Under the pieces are notes generated by a model that did no database searches, had not been told where the DNA came from, and was given only the letters and a program-made list of their open reading frames with translations. Positions 1-5,729 of a stretch of 8,018 bases of DNA are shown here, in pieces. The position numbers were made by a program, and so were the translations under genes. How positions within the stretch are numbered: the first letter of the stretch is position 1; each line of letters begins with the position of its first letter. This DNA is from DATLZC01 sp037444005 (lineage in GTDB: Bacteria > Chloroflexota > Dehalococcoidia > DSTF01 > JACRBR01), in the NCBI GenBank assembly GCA_037444005.1, contig JBBING010000099.1:1-8018 (forward strand), in the 5' to 3' direction.

Positions 1-68
1 GGACCTTTGCGCTCAGGATCCTGAACTGTTTCCACCATGATTGATGTAGAGCCTCGCCGACGCGGTCC

Positions 69-98
69 TTGTGCCGAACGGAACGGCGATCCTATAAT
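69..98 (+). promoter_or_regulatory. Putative sigma70-type promoter for ilvE
   Basis: A consensus -10 box TATAAT lies at 93-98, and a TTGTGC hexamer at 69-74 sits 18 bp upstream as a partial match to TTGACA. Transcription would start near 104-105, about 66 nt before the ilvE start codon. A perfect TATAAT is notable in DNA this GC-rich. The -35 match is only three to four bases, so the -10 carries most of the weight. Positions 1-68 show no further gene or clear site. Confidence 0.55.
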
Positions 99-124
99 CG
101 CGCTACCTGACTGCTGGCAGGTGG

Positions 125-148
125 GACCCGCCGCCACGCGGGTCTTTT
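125..148 (+). terminator. Hairpin plus T run in the ilvE leader (attenuator or terminator)
   Basis: A perfect 7-bp stem, GACCCGC (125-131) with GCGGGTC (138-144), closes a 6-nt loop and is followed directly by TTTT (145-148), which is the form of an intrinsic terminator. It lies between the putative promoter (69-98) and the ilvE ribosome binding site, so readthrough would be needed to express ilvE from that promoter. A second possible stem, 103-109 with 118-124, abuts it but does not overlap it, so I see no obvious antiterminator. The segment AGGTGGGACC (119-128) resembles the T-box core but lacks one G, and no T-box Stem I is visible. It could instead end transcription from a gene to the left of the window. 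Confidence 0.5.
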
Positions 149-170
149 CGTCAGAGAAAGGAACGGTCCG

Positions 171-1145
171 ATGGGTACCCCTTACGCCTACTTCGAGGGC
201 AAATTCATGCCGTTGGAAGAGGCCAAGATCGGGGTCATGACCCACGCGTTCCTCTACGGCACCGCCTGCTTCGAGGGCATCCGCGGCAACTGGAGCGAAC
301 AGGATGGCGTCATCTATCTCTTTCGCGCGGCCGACCACTACCGCCGCCTCGCGCAGTCCTGCCGCATCCTGCGCATCGGCCTCAGCCTGAGCGTCGATGA
401 GCTCGTGGACATCACCAAGCGCGTGGTCGAGCTCGCCGGCTTCCGCGAGGACGTCTACCTGCGCCCCATCGCCTACAAGAGCGCCCAGGCCATCGGGCCC
501 CGGATGCACAACGTCGAGGACGACTTCCTCTGCTTCGTGACGCCCTTCGGACCATACCTCGACCTGAACAAGGGCATCCGCTGCATGACGTCGTCCTGGC
601 GGCGGGTGGACGACACCAGCATCCCCGCCCGCGCCAAGGTCAACGGCCTCTACGTCAACTCCGCCCTCGCCAAGACCGAGGCGGAGGAGAACGGCTTCGA
701 CGAGGCCATCATGCTCAATCAGGACGGCCACGTCTCCGAAGGTAGCGGCGAGAACATCTGCATCGTCCGCAACGGCGTCATCATCACACCGTCGCGCTCG
801 GACAACATCCTCGAAGGCATCACCCTCGATTCCGTGCTCACCATCGCCCGCGAAGACATGGGGTTGAAGGTCGTGGAGCGGACCATCGACCGCACGGAGC
901 TGTACGTCGCCGACGAGTGCTTCATGACGGGCACGGCCGCCCACGTCTCGCCTGTGGTCGAGGTCGACCGGCGTCCGGTCGGCGACGGCCGGGTGGGGCC
1001 CATCACGGCGGAGCTGCAGCGCCGGTACTTCGACGCGCTGCTGGGGCGAAACAGCAAGTACGCCCACTGGCTCACGCCCGTGACGCCGGCCGCCGCGCCC
1101 GCAGGCGCCAGCATGTCCGCGGGCCAGGCCGGCGCGAAGCCGTAA
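171..1145 (+). CDS. ilvE: Branched-chain amino acid aminotransferase (class IV PLP enzyme)
   Basis: This 324-residue protein should catalyse the reversible PLP-dependent transamination of Leu, Ile and Val with 2-oxoglutarate in the cytoplasm. Visible family features are the N-terminal FEGIRG motif (residues 34-39), the Schiff-base lysine K156 in RAKVNGLYVNSALAK, the cofactor-binding segment VSEGSGENI around E190, and GTAAHVSPV at 254-262. The fold is complete by about residue 302. The last 20 or so residues are an Ala/Gly-rich tail of no recognisable function. The start is supported by AAAGGA at 157-162, 8 nt upstream of the ATG. A promoter-like element and a terminator-like hairpin lie in the leader, so attenuation is possible. 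The next gene follows after 16 nt. A D-amino-acid transaminase or aminodeoxychorismate lyase is a less likely reading, given the length and the close match to the IlvE pattern. Confidence 0.95.
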   Translation: MGTPYAYFEGKFMPLEEAKIGVMTHAFLYGTACFEGIRGNWSEQDGVIYLFRAADHYRRLAQSCRILRIGLSLSVDELVDITKRVVELAGFREDVYLRPIAYKSAQAIGPRMHNVEDDFLCFVTPFGPYLDLNKGIRCMTSSWRRVDDTSIPARAKVNGLYVNSALAKTEAEENGFDEAIMLNQDGHVSEGSGENICIVRNGVIITPSRSDNILEGITLDSVLTIAREDMGLKVVERTIDRTELYVADECFMTGTAAHVSPVVEVDRRPVGDGRVGPITAELQRRYFDALLGRNSKYAHWLTPVTPAAAPAGASMSAGQAGAKP

Positions 1146-1161
1146 GTCCAGAGGTCCGACC

Positions 1162-2052
1162 ATGGAGTTCCGACCCAACCGCACCCTCGGCATGCTCACC
1201 GGCGGCGCCGCCGCCGCGATCGCGCTCGCCCTCGCCGTGGCGCTCGTCGTGCGGGGCCTCACGCTGCCGGTCTCCGGTGGCGTCGTCGCCCTCTACGCCG
1301 CAGCCGCCCTCATGGCCGCCATCGGTCTCGCCTTCGCCTACTGGACCTACTGCTGCGCCACCCTGGCGTACGTCATCGACCGCAACGGCGTTGTCATCCG
1401 CTGGGGCGACGTCCGCCAGCTCGTGCCCATGGGAAAGATCGAGCGCATCGTGCCGGGCCGGGAGGCGCCGCCTCCGCGGCTGCGAGGCCTGTCCTGGTTC
1501 GGCCACCACGCCGCCAGGGGCGAGGTCGACGGCCTGGGCCCCGTCATCTGCTATTCCACCCATGCGTCACCCGACGACCTGCTGTACATCGTGACGCCGG
1601 ACGCCACGTACGGCCTGAGCGTCCACGATGACGTCGCCTTCGCCGACGCCCTGCAGACGCAGCAGCGTCTCGGGTCGCTCATCGCTATCCCCCAGGGGGT
1701 GCAGCGGTCGGCACTGGCGGCGCAGGCGTTCTGGCTGGACCGCGTGGCCCAGACGATGGCGCTGGCCGCGGTCGCTGGCTTCTTCCTCATGGCGTTCTAC
1801 GTGTTCCGCGAGTACCCCGGGCTTCCCCACAGCCTCGAGCTGCCCTTCCCTGCCCTCAGCGGCGTCATCCGCGTCGGCTCGAAGGACGAGCTGCTCGGCC
1901 TGCCTCTCGCGGGCGCGGGGCTCCTGCTGATGAACCTCGTGCTCGGGTTCATCCTGCATTCCTGGGAGCGGATGGTCGGATATCTGCTGTTCGGGGCCGC
2001 GCTCGTGGCTCAGGGCGTCCTGCTCGCGGGCGCCATCATCACCGTGCGCTGA
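1162..2052 (+). CDS. Membrane protein with PH-like domain, function unknown
   Basis: This 296-residue protein is predicted to lie in the cytoplasmic membrane. I read two N-terminal transmembrane helices (about 11-32 and 38-62), then a soluble section of about 65-172, then three more helices (about 193-215, 242-265 and 271-293). The soluble part has the look of a bacterial PH-like domain: short beta strands such as ATLAYVIDRNGVVIRWGDV, then LLYIVTPDATYGLSV, ending in a helix DDVAFADAL. I see no catalytic motif. The start has AGAGG at 1150-1154, 7 nt upstream of the ATG. It lies 16 nt behind ilvE and 39 nt ahead of the flavoprotein gene, so it is probably cotranscribed with ilvE. Nothing ties it functionally to either neighbour. 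The topology is a reading by eye, and the domain call is moderately sure. Confidence 0.7.
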   Translation: MEFRPNRTLGMLTGGAAAAIALALAVALVVRGLTLPVSGGVVALYAAAALMAAIGLAFAYWTYCCATLAYVIDRNGVVIRWGDVRQLVPMGKIERIVPGREAPPPRLRGLSWFGHHAARGEVDGLGPVICYSTHASPDDLLYIVTPDATYGLSVHDDVAFADALQTQQRLGSLIAIPQGVQRSALAAQAFWLDRVAQTMALAAVAGFFLMAFYVFREYPGLPHSLELPFPALSGVIRVGSKDELLGLPLAGAGLLLMNLVLGFILHSWERMVGYLLFGAALVAQGVLLAGAIITVR

Positions 2053-2079
2053 GCGCTGTCGCGCGCCAGCGCCGCCGTG

Positions 2080-2085
2080 TAGGCT
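2080..2085 (+). promoter_or_regulatory. Possible -10 element for a leaderless reductase transcript
   Basis: TAGGCT at 2080-2085 ends 6 nt before the GTG at 2092, which would place the transcription start on the start codon itself. No convincing Shine-Dalgarno sequence precedes this GTG. The -35 region around 2056-2062 matches poorly, so this is a weak call that rests mainly on spacing. Confidence 0.3.
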
Positions 2086-2091
2086 GACTCC

Positions 2092-3267
2092 GTGACACTG
2101 ACGTACGACGTCCTCGTGGCCGGCGCGGGGCCCGCTGGAAGTAGCGTCGCCCGGAGGCTGGCGCAGGCCGGCGTTCGCGTGGCGCTGCTCGACCGGGCCA
2201 CGTTTCCCCGCGACAAGCCCTGCGGGGGCGGCGTCACGGTGCGGGCGGCCGCACTCGCCGGCGACGTCGACCTCGCGCCCGTCGTCGAGCGCGTCGTCTA
2301 CGGCGCGCGCGTCACCACCCGCCTCCGCCGTCCCTTCGAGCGGCGGAGCCCCGAGCCCCTCACCTACATGACCCAGCGCCGCCGCCTCGACCACCACCTG
2401 CTCCAGCGTGCGGCGGAAGCCGGCGCCGACGTCCGCGAAGGCGTCACGGTCCGCGACGGCGAGGTCACCGAGCGGGGCGTCACGCTCCGGGCGAACGGCG
2501 ACGTGTACACCGGCGCCGTGCTCGTGGCCGCCGACGGCGCCAACGGCGTCGCCGCGCGCATCGCCGGACTCGACCCCGTGGGGCAGTACGCCGTCGCCCT
2601 CGAAGGCAACCTCCCGGCGGACGACGCGCTCCTCGAACGGTGGCGGGACACCATCGCCCTGGATCTGGGAGGGACGCCGGGGGGCTACGGCTGGATCTTC
2701 CCGAAGGGAGACCACCTCAACGTCGGCGTCGGCGGCTGGCGCTGGATCGCGGCGACGCTGCGGGACCGCCTCGAGGCGCTGTGCGCCGCCTACGGCCTCG
2801 ACCCGGCGGCGCTGCGCGACCTTCGCGGACATCGGCTTCCCATGCGGCGGGACGGCGCGCCGCTCGTCCGGGGACGCGCCCTCGCCGTCGGCGACGCTGC
2901 GGGGCTCATCGACCCCCTCTCGGGCGAAGGCATCCAGCACGCGTTCGAAAGCGCCGGGCTGGCCGGCGACGCCATCGAGCGCTTCCTGCGGGGCGAGACG
3001 GCGGACCTCGCGTCCTACGACGCCGCCGTGGAGGCGCAGATCATGCCGGACCTTCGGGCGTCTCGAAAGCTGATGGCCGTCTTCCACCGCATCCCGGACG
3101 CGTGCGTCGCCGTCATGCGCCGGAGCGACCGCTTCTGGGGAGCCCTGTGCCGCATCGTGCGGGGCGAGCAGACGTACGCGGGCTTTCGCGAAGCCCTGGG
3201 ACCGCTGCGGCTCGCGCTCGACCTCTGGGGCGAATGGGGCGCCCGCCGCGACCAGCGCCGCGGCTGA
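2092..3267 (+). CDS. Geranylgeranyl reductase-family FAD-dependent oxidoreductase
   Basis: This 391-residue flavoprotein belongs to the geranylgeranyl reductase / halogenase-like group of FAD enzymes, which typically hydrogenate isoprenoid double bonds in lipids, quinone tails or chlorophyll side chains. An N-terminal Rossmann motif GAGPAG (11-16) binds FAD, with D35 at the end of the second strand. DKPCGGG (41-47) is the family hallmark. DGANG (148-152), the YGWIFPKGDHLNVGVGG stretch (199-215) and GDAAGLIDPLSGEGI (267-281) follow in the expected order. No signal peptide or clear transmembrane helix is seen. The GTG start fits because FAD binding begins at residue 6, leaving little room for a shorter form. 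The substrate cannot be told from sequence. It may be menaquinone or a lipid, and no isoprenoid or pigment genes lie nearby. The stop is only 22 nt from the convergent GNAT gene. Confidence 0.85.
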   Translation: MTLTYDVLVAGAGPAGSSVARRLAQAGVRVALLDRATFPRDKPCGGGVTVRAAALAGDVDLAPVVERVVYGARVTTRLRRPFERRSPEPLTYMTQRRRLDHHLLQRAAEAGADVREGVTVRDGEVTERGVTLRANGDVYTGAVLVAADGANGVAARIAGLDPVGQYAVALEGNLPADDALLERWRDTIALDLGGTPGGYGWIFPKGDHLNVGVGGWRWIAATLRDRLEALCAAYGLDPAALRDLRGHRLPMRRDGAPLVRGRALAVGDAAGLIDPLSGEGIQHAFESAGLAGDAIERFLRGETADLASYDAAVEAQIMPDLRASRKLMAVFHRIPDACVAVMRRSDRFWGALCRIVRGEQTYAGFREALGPLRLALDLWGEWGARRDQRRG

Positions 3268-3280
3268 GGCCGCAGCGGCC
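3260..3280. terminator. GC-rich dyads between convergent genes
   Basis: Two competing short stems cover the end of the reductase gene and the 22-bp gap to the GNAT gene: GCGGC (3260-3264) with GCCGC (3269-3273), and GGCCG (3268-3272) with CGGCC (3276-3280). Neither has a T run, so an intrinsic terminator is only weakly supported. The position between two convergent stop codons is what makes it worth listing. Confidence 0.25.
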
Positions 3281-3289
3281 TTCGCGCGT

Positions 3290-3805
3290 TCAGGGCGCCT
3301 GTGGCTCCTCCGTCCCACCGGAGTCCTGCGGGCTCACCGGCAGGCTCACCCGGTACTCGCCGATGCGCCGGAAGCCGGTGCCGTGCCACAACAAACCGCT
3401 CGTCGAGCTGTACTCCTCGACCTGCGTGTCCACGCGCGGATACCCGCGCTCGCGGGCGAAGTCGATGACCCACTGCACCATCGCCCTCGCGACGCCCCGG
3501 CGCCGGTACGCCGGCTCGACATAGATGTCGTCGATCACCGGCACGACGCTTCCCGCGCCCGTGCTCACCTTGAGGAGCAGCGTCAACACGCCCGCAGGCG
3601 TCCCGTCGTCATCCTCCGCCAGCAGGACGAAGCCGTACTCGGGACGCTGGAGCAGCAGATCGAACGCCGCGGCCGCCGCATTCCACCCCGGACCCCGCTC
3701 GGGCCGGGCGAACCAGTCGCGCGGCACCTCCTCGAGAGAGTGAAAGCGGGTCAAGAGCGCCGCCACCGTCTCGCGGTCCCGCGCCTCCGCCCGACGAATC
3801 CGCAT
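3290..3805 (-). CDS. GNAT-family N-acetyltransferase
   Basis: This 171-residue protein is a single GNAT domain that would transfer an acyl group from acyl-CoA to an unknown amine. The acetyl-CoA pyrophosphate loop is clear: IDDIYVEPAYRRRGVARAM at about 91-109, with the R-R-G-V-A turn at 102-106. The region after it, VDTQVEEYSSTSGLLWHGTGFRR (about 125-147), matches the usual C-terminal motif in which a Tyr or nearby residue assists catalysis. The last 14 or so residues look disordered. The start is supported by GGGAGGG at 3811-3817, 5 nt upstream. It converges on the reductase gene and diverges from the desulforedoxin operon across 116 bp. The substrate is unknown. A role as a protein lysine acetyltransferase opposing the nearby sirtuin is possible but unproven. 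Confidence 0.88.
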   Translation of the reverse strand: MRIRRAEARDRETVAALLTRFHSLEEVPRDWFARPERGPGWNAAAAAFDLLLQRPEYGFVLLAEDDDGTPAGVLTLLLKVSTGAGSVVPVIDDIYVEPAYRRRGVARAMVQWVIDFARERGYPRVDTQVEEYSSTSGLLWHGTGFRRIGEYRVSLPVSPQDSGGTEEPQAP

Positions 3806-3886
3806 GACACCCCTCCCGGCCCAGATCGCCCCAGTGTGCCACGCCGGCGAGTCCGAACGGAAAGGGCGCGAGGCCCGACGGCCCGG

Positions 3887-3892
3887 TAGAAT
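3887..3892 (+). promoter_or_regulatory. Possible -10 element for the desulforedoxin operon
   Basis: TAGAAT at 3887-3892 is a five-of-six match to TATAAT, 29 nt upstream of the start at 3922, in the divergent 116-bp gap where a promoter is expected. No good -35 hexamer is seen 16-18 bp upstream, so confidence is low. Confidence 0.35.
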
Positions 3893-3921
3893 GAAGCGTC
3901 CGGAGTCCAGAGGAGCGCACC

Positions 3922-4041
3922 ATGGCCAACATCGTCGGCAAACGATACGTGTGCACCGTGTGCGGCTCCGAGTTCATCGTCACCAAGGGCGGTGACGGTC
4001 AGCTCGCCTGCCACGGCAAGCCGCTCGAGATGAAGGGCTGA
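3922..4041 (+). CDS. Desulforedoxin-like small metal-binding protein (39 aa)
   Basis: This very short gene encodes 39 residues with the layout of desulforedoxin and of the N-terminal domain of desulfoferrodoxin: Y-x-C-x-x-C-G at 9-15, a middle strand ending in a Gly-rich turn (22-26), then a C-x-G segment at 30-32 and a short tail. Classic desulforedoxin binds iron through four Cys (CxxC plus CC). Here the second pair is Cys30-His31, so the site would be Cys3His or would bind zinc. A strong Shine-Dalgarno AGAGGAG (3909-3915), 6 nt from the ATG, supports translation. The gene ends 3 nt before the phosphatase gene, and it heads a tight operon with that gene and a sirtuin. It could act in one-electron transfer or be a structural zinc ribbon, and the sequence cannot decide. 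Confidence 0.8.
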   Translation: MANIVGKRYVCTVCGSEFIVTKGGDGQLACHGKPLEMKG

Positions 4042-4044
4042 GGC

Positions 4045-4782
4045 GTGACGTCGGAACGGTACGACCCGGCCCAGCGTCGCGAGCCGCCGCGGGGCCGTCC
4101 GCCGGGCGTCTTCAACCTCGCGTTTCTCACGGGCGTCGCCGATGTCACGGAGGTGCTGCTCATCCGGCACGCCCAGCAGGAGGTCGACATCCGCGGGCCG
4201 GTGGGCGAGCTCTTCGACCCGCCCCTGAGCGAGACCGGCCGGCTCCAGGCCGAGCTCCTCGGCGAAGCGCTCTCCGTCGAGCGAATCGACGCCATTTACT
4301 CGAGCCCGCTGCGGCGTGCGCGGGAGACCGCCGCCGCCATCGCCCGCCATCACCGGCTCGAGGTGGTCATCCGAGACGACCTGCGCGAGGTCGAGATCTG
4401 GCGCGACATCCCGCCGGAGAAGACGGCGGAGGAGTTTCTCGGCGCGGACCTGCTTCGCGGCATCCGCGAGCGCATGCTCGTCGAGAAGGTGTGGGACGTC
4501 TATCCGTACTCGGAGTCGAGCGCCGAGTTCCGGCGGCGCTGCATCAACGGCATCGAGGCCATCATCGCGCGGCACCCGTCGGAGCGTGTGGCCGTCGTGT
4601 GTCACGGCGGGGTCATCAACGCCTACGTCGGCCACATCATCGGCTCGCGGTACGATATGTTCTTCCGGCCCGCGCATACCAGCGTGAGCGTGGTCGCCGC
4701 GGGGCAGGGACGCCGCGCGCTGCACAGCCTGAACGACGTCCATCATCTCAAGACCGCGGAGGGCGAGCTCCGCACCCACTGA
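4045..4782 (+). CDS. Histidine phosphatase superfamily protein (phosphoglycerate mutase-like)
   Basis: This 245-residue protein belongs to the family in which a histidine is transiently phosphorylated. The nucleophile motif is LLIRHAQQE (38-46): R41 and H42 are kept, but the usual RHG is RHA. SSPLRRARETA (86-96) supplies the further phosphate-binding arginines. E115 in DDLREVEIW is a candidate proton donor, and VVCHGGVINAY (184-194) carries the second histidine, H187. About 35 residues precede the domain, which is longer than usual. No other good start lies before the catalytic core, so GTG at 4045 is preferred. Translation is probably coupled to the desulforedoxin gene, whose stop is 3 nt upstream and whose 3' end contains an AAGGG. 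The substrate is unknown. Small-molecule phosphatases such as the CobC type, and phosphoglycerate mutase-like enzymes, are all in this family. Confidence 0.85.
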   Translation: MTSERYDPAQRREPPRGRPPGVFNLAFLTGVADVTEVLLIRHAQQEVDIRGPVGELFDPPLSETGRLQAELLGEALSVERIDAIYSSPLRRARETAAAIARHHRLEVVIRDDLREVEIWRDIPPEKTAEEFLGADLLRGIRERMLVEKVWDVYPYSESSAEFRRRCINGIEAIIARHPSERVAVVCHGGVINAYVGHIIGSRYDMFFRPAHTSVSVVAAGQGRRALHSLNDVHHLKTAEGELRTH

Positions 4783-4786
4783 CGCC

Positions 4787-5572
4787 ATGACCGAGACCCT
4801 CGACCCTCAGCAGCTCGAACTGGCCGCCACCATCCTGGCGCGCTCGCGCTACTGCATCGCCCTGGTGGGCGCCGGGATGTCCGTCGAGAGCGGCATCCCG
4901 CCGTTCCGGGGCGCCGGCGGCCTCTGGACGAAGCGCGGCGAGCCGCCCACGGACGGCTATCAGCGCTTCCTGCGCGACCCCGCGCAGTACTGGGCGAACC
5001 GCATGGGCGCCGCGTCCGTCGACGACGAATTCGTGCGTGCGCTCATCAAGGCGAAGCCCAACGCCGGCCACTACGCCCTCGCGGAGATGGAACGCGAAGG
5101 GCTCCTCAAGCACGTCATCACGCAGAACATCGACAACCTGCACACGCTGGCCGGGAGCGTCGCGGTGACGGAGATTCACGGCAACCGCACGAAGTTGCGG
5201 TGCATCGGCTGCAACCGTCGTTGGCCGGTCGATGAGTTCCCCATCGAATCGGTGCCGCCTCGCTGCCCCGACTGCGGCGCGCTGGTGAAGGGCGACACGG
5301 TGATGTTCGGCGAGCCCATCCCGCCCGACGCCCTCGAGGCCTGCGCGCGCGAGTCGCGCCAGGCCGACTGCATGCTGGTCATCGGGACGTCGGCGGTGGT
5401 GTACCCGGCGGCGCAGTACCCCATCGTGGTGTACGAGCGCGGCGGCGCGCTCATCGAGATCAACATCGAGGACACACCGCTCACGCCCTACTGCGCGGCG
5501 GTTCTGCGGGCGCCTGCGGCGCAGGCGCTGCCGCGGCTCCTCGAGCGCGCGAAGGCGTTGCGCGCGTCGTAG
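4787..5572 (+). CDS. Sir2-family NAD-dependent protein deacylase (sirtuin)
   Basis: This 261-residue sirtuin should remove acyl groups from lysines, consuming NAD and releasing nicotinamide and O-acyl-ADP-ribose. The NAD motif GAGMSVESGIPPFRG spans 28-42. TQNIDNLH lies at 112-119, and the catalytic histidine is H131 in EIHGN. A zinc module has Cys139 and Cys142 followed by Cys160 and Cys163. FGE (174-176), GTSAVVYPA (200-208) and INIED (225-229) complete the fold. The usual GIPDFRG reads GIPPFRG. In the acyl-pocket region the segment YWANR (68-72) has W-x-x-R where SIRT5 and CobB have Y-x-x-R. The ATG lies 4 nt after the phosphatase stop with no clear Shine-Dalgarno, so reinitiation coupling is likely. 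Whether acetyl or longer acyl groups are preferred is not clear. CobB-like is a fair label, but the symbol is not assigned. Confidence 0.93.
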   Translation: MTETLDPQQLELAATILARSRYCIALVGAGMSVESGIPPFRGAGGLWTKRGEPPTDGYQRFLRDPAQYWANRMGAASVDDEFVRALIKAKPNAGHYALAEMEREGLLKHVITQNIDNLHTLAGSVAVTEIHGNRTKLRCIGCNRRWPVDEFPIESVPPRCPDCGALVKGDTVMFGEPIPPDALEACARESRQADCMLVIGTSAVVYPAAQYPIVVYERGGALIEINIEDTPLTPYCAAVLRAPAAQALPRLLERAKALRAS

Positions 5573-5579
5573 CATGGCG

Positions 5580-5718
5580 CGCCGGCCACGCGGGACCGTG
5601 GCCTTCATGTGGTGAAGGGAAGGGCGTTTTCCATCATGCCTGAAGGGCAGGCTTTAGCCTGCCCGTGGGTGTCGTTTCGTTTCGCCGGCCACGCTGAAGC
5701 GCGGCCTTCACGCGCTTC
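5580..5718. repeat. Palindrome-rich interspersed-type repeat region
   Basis: The 157-bp gap between the convergent sirtuin and DinB-like genes contains a diverged direct repeat of 28 nt (5580-5607 and 5683-5710, 24 of 28 identical by my count). The first 12 nt, CGCCGGCCACGC, and last 8 nt, GGCCTTCA, are identical in both copies. Each copy forms a hairpin: 5584-5590 with 5597-5603 in the first, and 5687-5694 with 5699-5706 (one mismatch) in the second. Each overlaps an alternative stem: 5602-5607 with 5613-5618, and a perfect 8-bp stem 5696-5703 with 5711-5718. The layout resembles REP or MITE-like dispersed elements. No transposase is present, and I cannot see whether copies occur elsewhere. 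Confidence 0.6.
5645..5664. other. Perfect 8-bp palindrome between the repeat copies
   Basis: GGGCAGGC (5645-5652) and GCCTGCCC (5657-5664) form a perfect 8-bp stem around a TTTA loop. It is placed between the two 28-nt repeats and between two convergent genes, so it could slow or end transcription from both sides. Neither strand has a following T run, so a factor-independent terminator is not well supported. It may simply be the core of the repeat element. Confidence 0.5.
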
Positions 5719-5729
5719 TGGAACAGGGG

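Noticed and set aside
103..148. T-box riboswitch ahead of ilvE
   Set aside because: The core is one G short, no Stem I or specifier loop can be made out upstream, and the predicted transcript start leaves no room for one. Only a resemblance is claimed.
37..240. Short plus-strand open frame of 67 codons upstream of and overlapping ilvE
   Set aside because: It runs through the promoter-like element and hairpin, overlaps the ilvE start in another frame, and has no recognisable protein features.
1567..3318. 583-codon minus-strand open frame opposite the PH-protein and reductase genes
   Set aside because: It is antisense to well-supported genes. Its translation is rich in Arg, Ala, Gly and Asp with no domain, as expected for a shadow in high-GC DNA.
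3751..4788. 345-codon minus-strand open frame opposite the desulforedoxin and phosphatase genes
   Set aside because: It is a low-complexity shadow frame that overlaps three supported genes and has no recognisable motif.
3290..5572. GNAT and sirtuin as a dedicated acylation and deacylation pair
   Set aside because: The genes are divergent and in different transcription units, and GNAT substrates are too varied. It is kept only as a remark in the annotation.
4748..5608. 286-codon minus-strand open frame opposite the sirtuin
   Set aside because: The sirtuin on the other strand has every expected motif. This frame has none and is Arg/Ala/Val-rich.
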